Assembly (NCBI GenBank): GCA_013331575.1
Contig: DUGD01000058.1
Span: 20,101-33,292, forward strand
Direction of reading: 5' to 3'
Origin: Candidatus Woesearchaeota archaeon
Lineage (GTDB): Archaea > Nanobdellota > Nanobdellia > Woesearchaeales > UBA525
Length of the DNA stretch: 13,192 nucleotides
A model generated the notes under the pieces. It was given only the letters and a program-made list of their open reading frames with translations, did not search any database and was not told the origin of the DNA. Positions 13,190 through 13,192 of the stretch are shown here, in pieces. Every line of letters begins with the position of its first letter. Position 1 is the stretch's first letter. The position numbers and the translations under genes are program-made.

Positions 13190-13192
13190 ACA

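Overview
The window looks like a moderately GC-rich archaeal chromosome, probably from a DPANN-type lineage, although no single marker here fixes the phylum. The archaeal signs are TATA boxes (TTTAAAT, TTATAAAG and similar) about 25-28 bp upstream of start codons, which implies leaderless mRNAs; an MBF1-type regulator with an N-terminal zinc ribbon; pyrimidine-tract terminators; GGTGA or GGAGG ribosome binding sites on internal operon genes; and several small protein families whose patterns I recall mainly from DPANN genomes. The bacterial-type DNA gyrase A subunit fits, since many euryarchaea and DPANN archaea carry gyrase.

Layout. 2-2251 (+): gyrA lacking its first ~80 codons. 2341-2940 (-): a stand-alone HExxH zinc-peptidase-like protein. 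3220-3919 (-): a two-gene unit, a small XRE repressor followed by a four-helix membrane protein, behind a palindrome-rich control region (3975-4026). 4246-7148 (+): two overlapping genes for polytopic membrane proteins of GT-C/STT3-like architecture, probably surface glycosylation enzymes. 7249-7725 (-): MBF1. 7886-9109 (-): a THUMP-methyltransferase-like protein whose SAM-binding and catalytic motifs are eroded. 9457-11058 (+): an operon of two related helical proteins with oppositely charged tails (His-rich and Lys/Pro/Ala-rich), with a short unlisted ORF (10049-10177) bridging them. 11262-13013 (-): a tightly overlapping operon of a four-helix membrane protein, a 130-residue unknown and an APH-like kinase.

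The most unusual content is non-coding. A ~100-nt structured element occurs twice, in inverted orientation (4074-4173 and 9215-9311, about 90% identical), each copy in a divergent intergenic region. It folds into a long interrupted hairpin. A third intergenic region (11146-11244) holds an unrelated sequence whose basal stem has the same plan: 7 bp, a CTT bulge, then a continuing helix. The right edge (13122-13189) holds another compact three-stem fold. These are candidates for undescribed RNAs or for MITE-like elements.

The genes do not form one pathway. The window is a set of short, separately promoted units: DNA topology (gyrA), envelope glycosylation (GT-C pair), transcription control (XRE, MBF1), RNA-modification-like (THUMP protein) and several conserved unknowns. 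No tRNA, rRNA, CRISPR array, transposase or integrase was found by eye.
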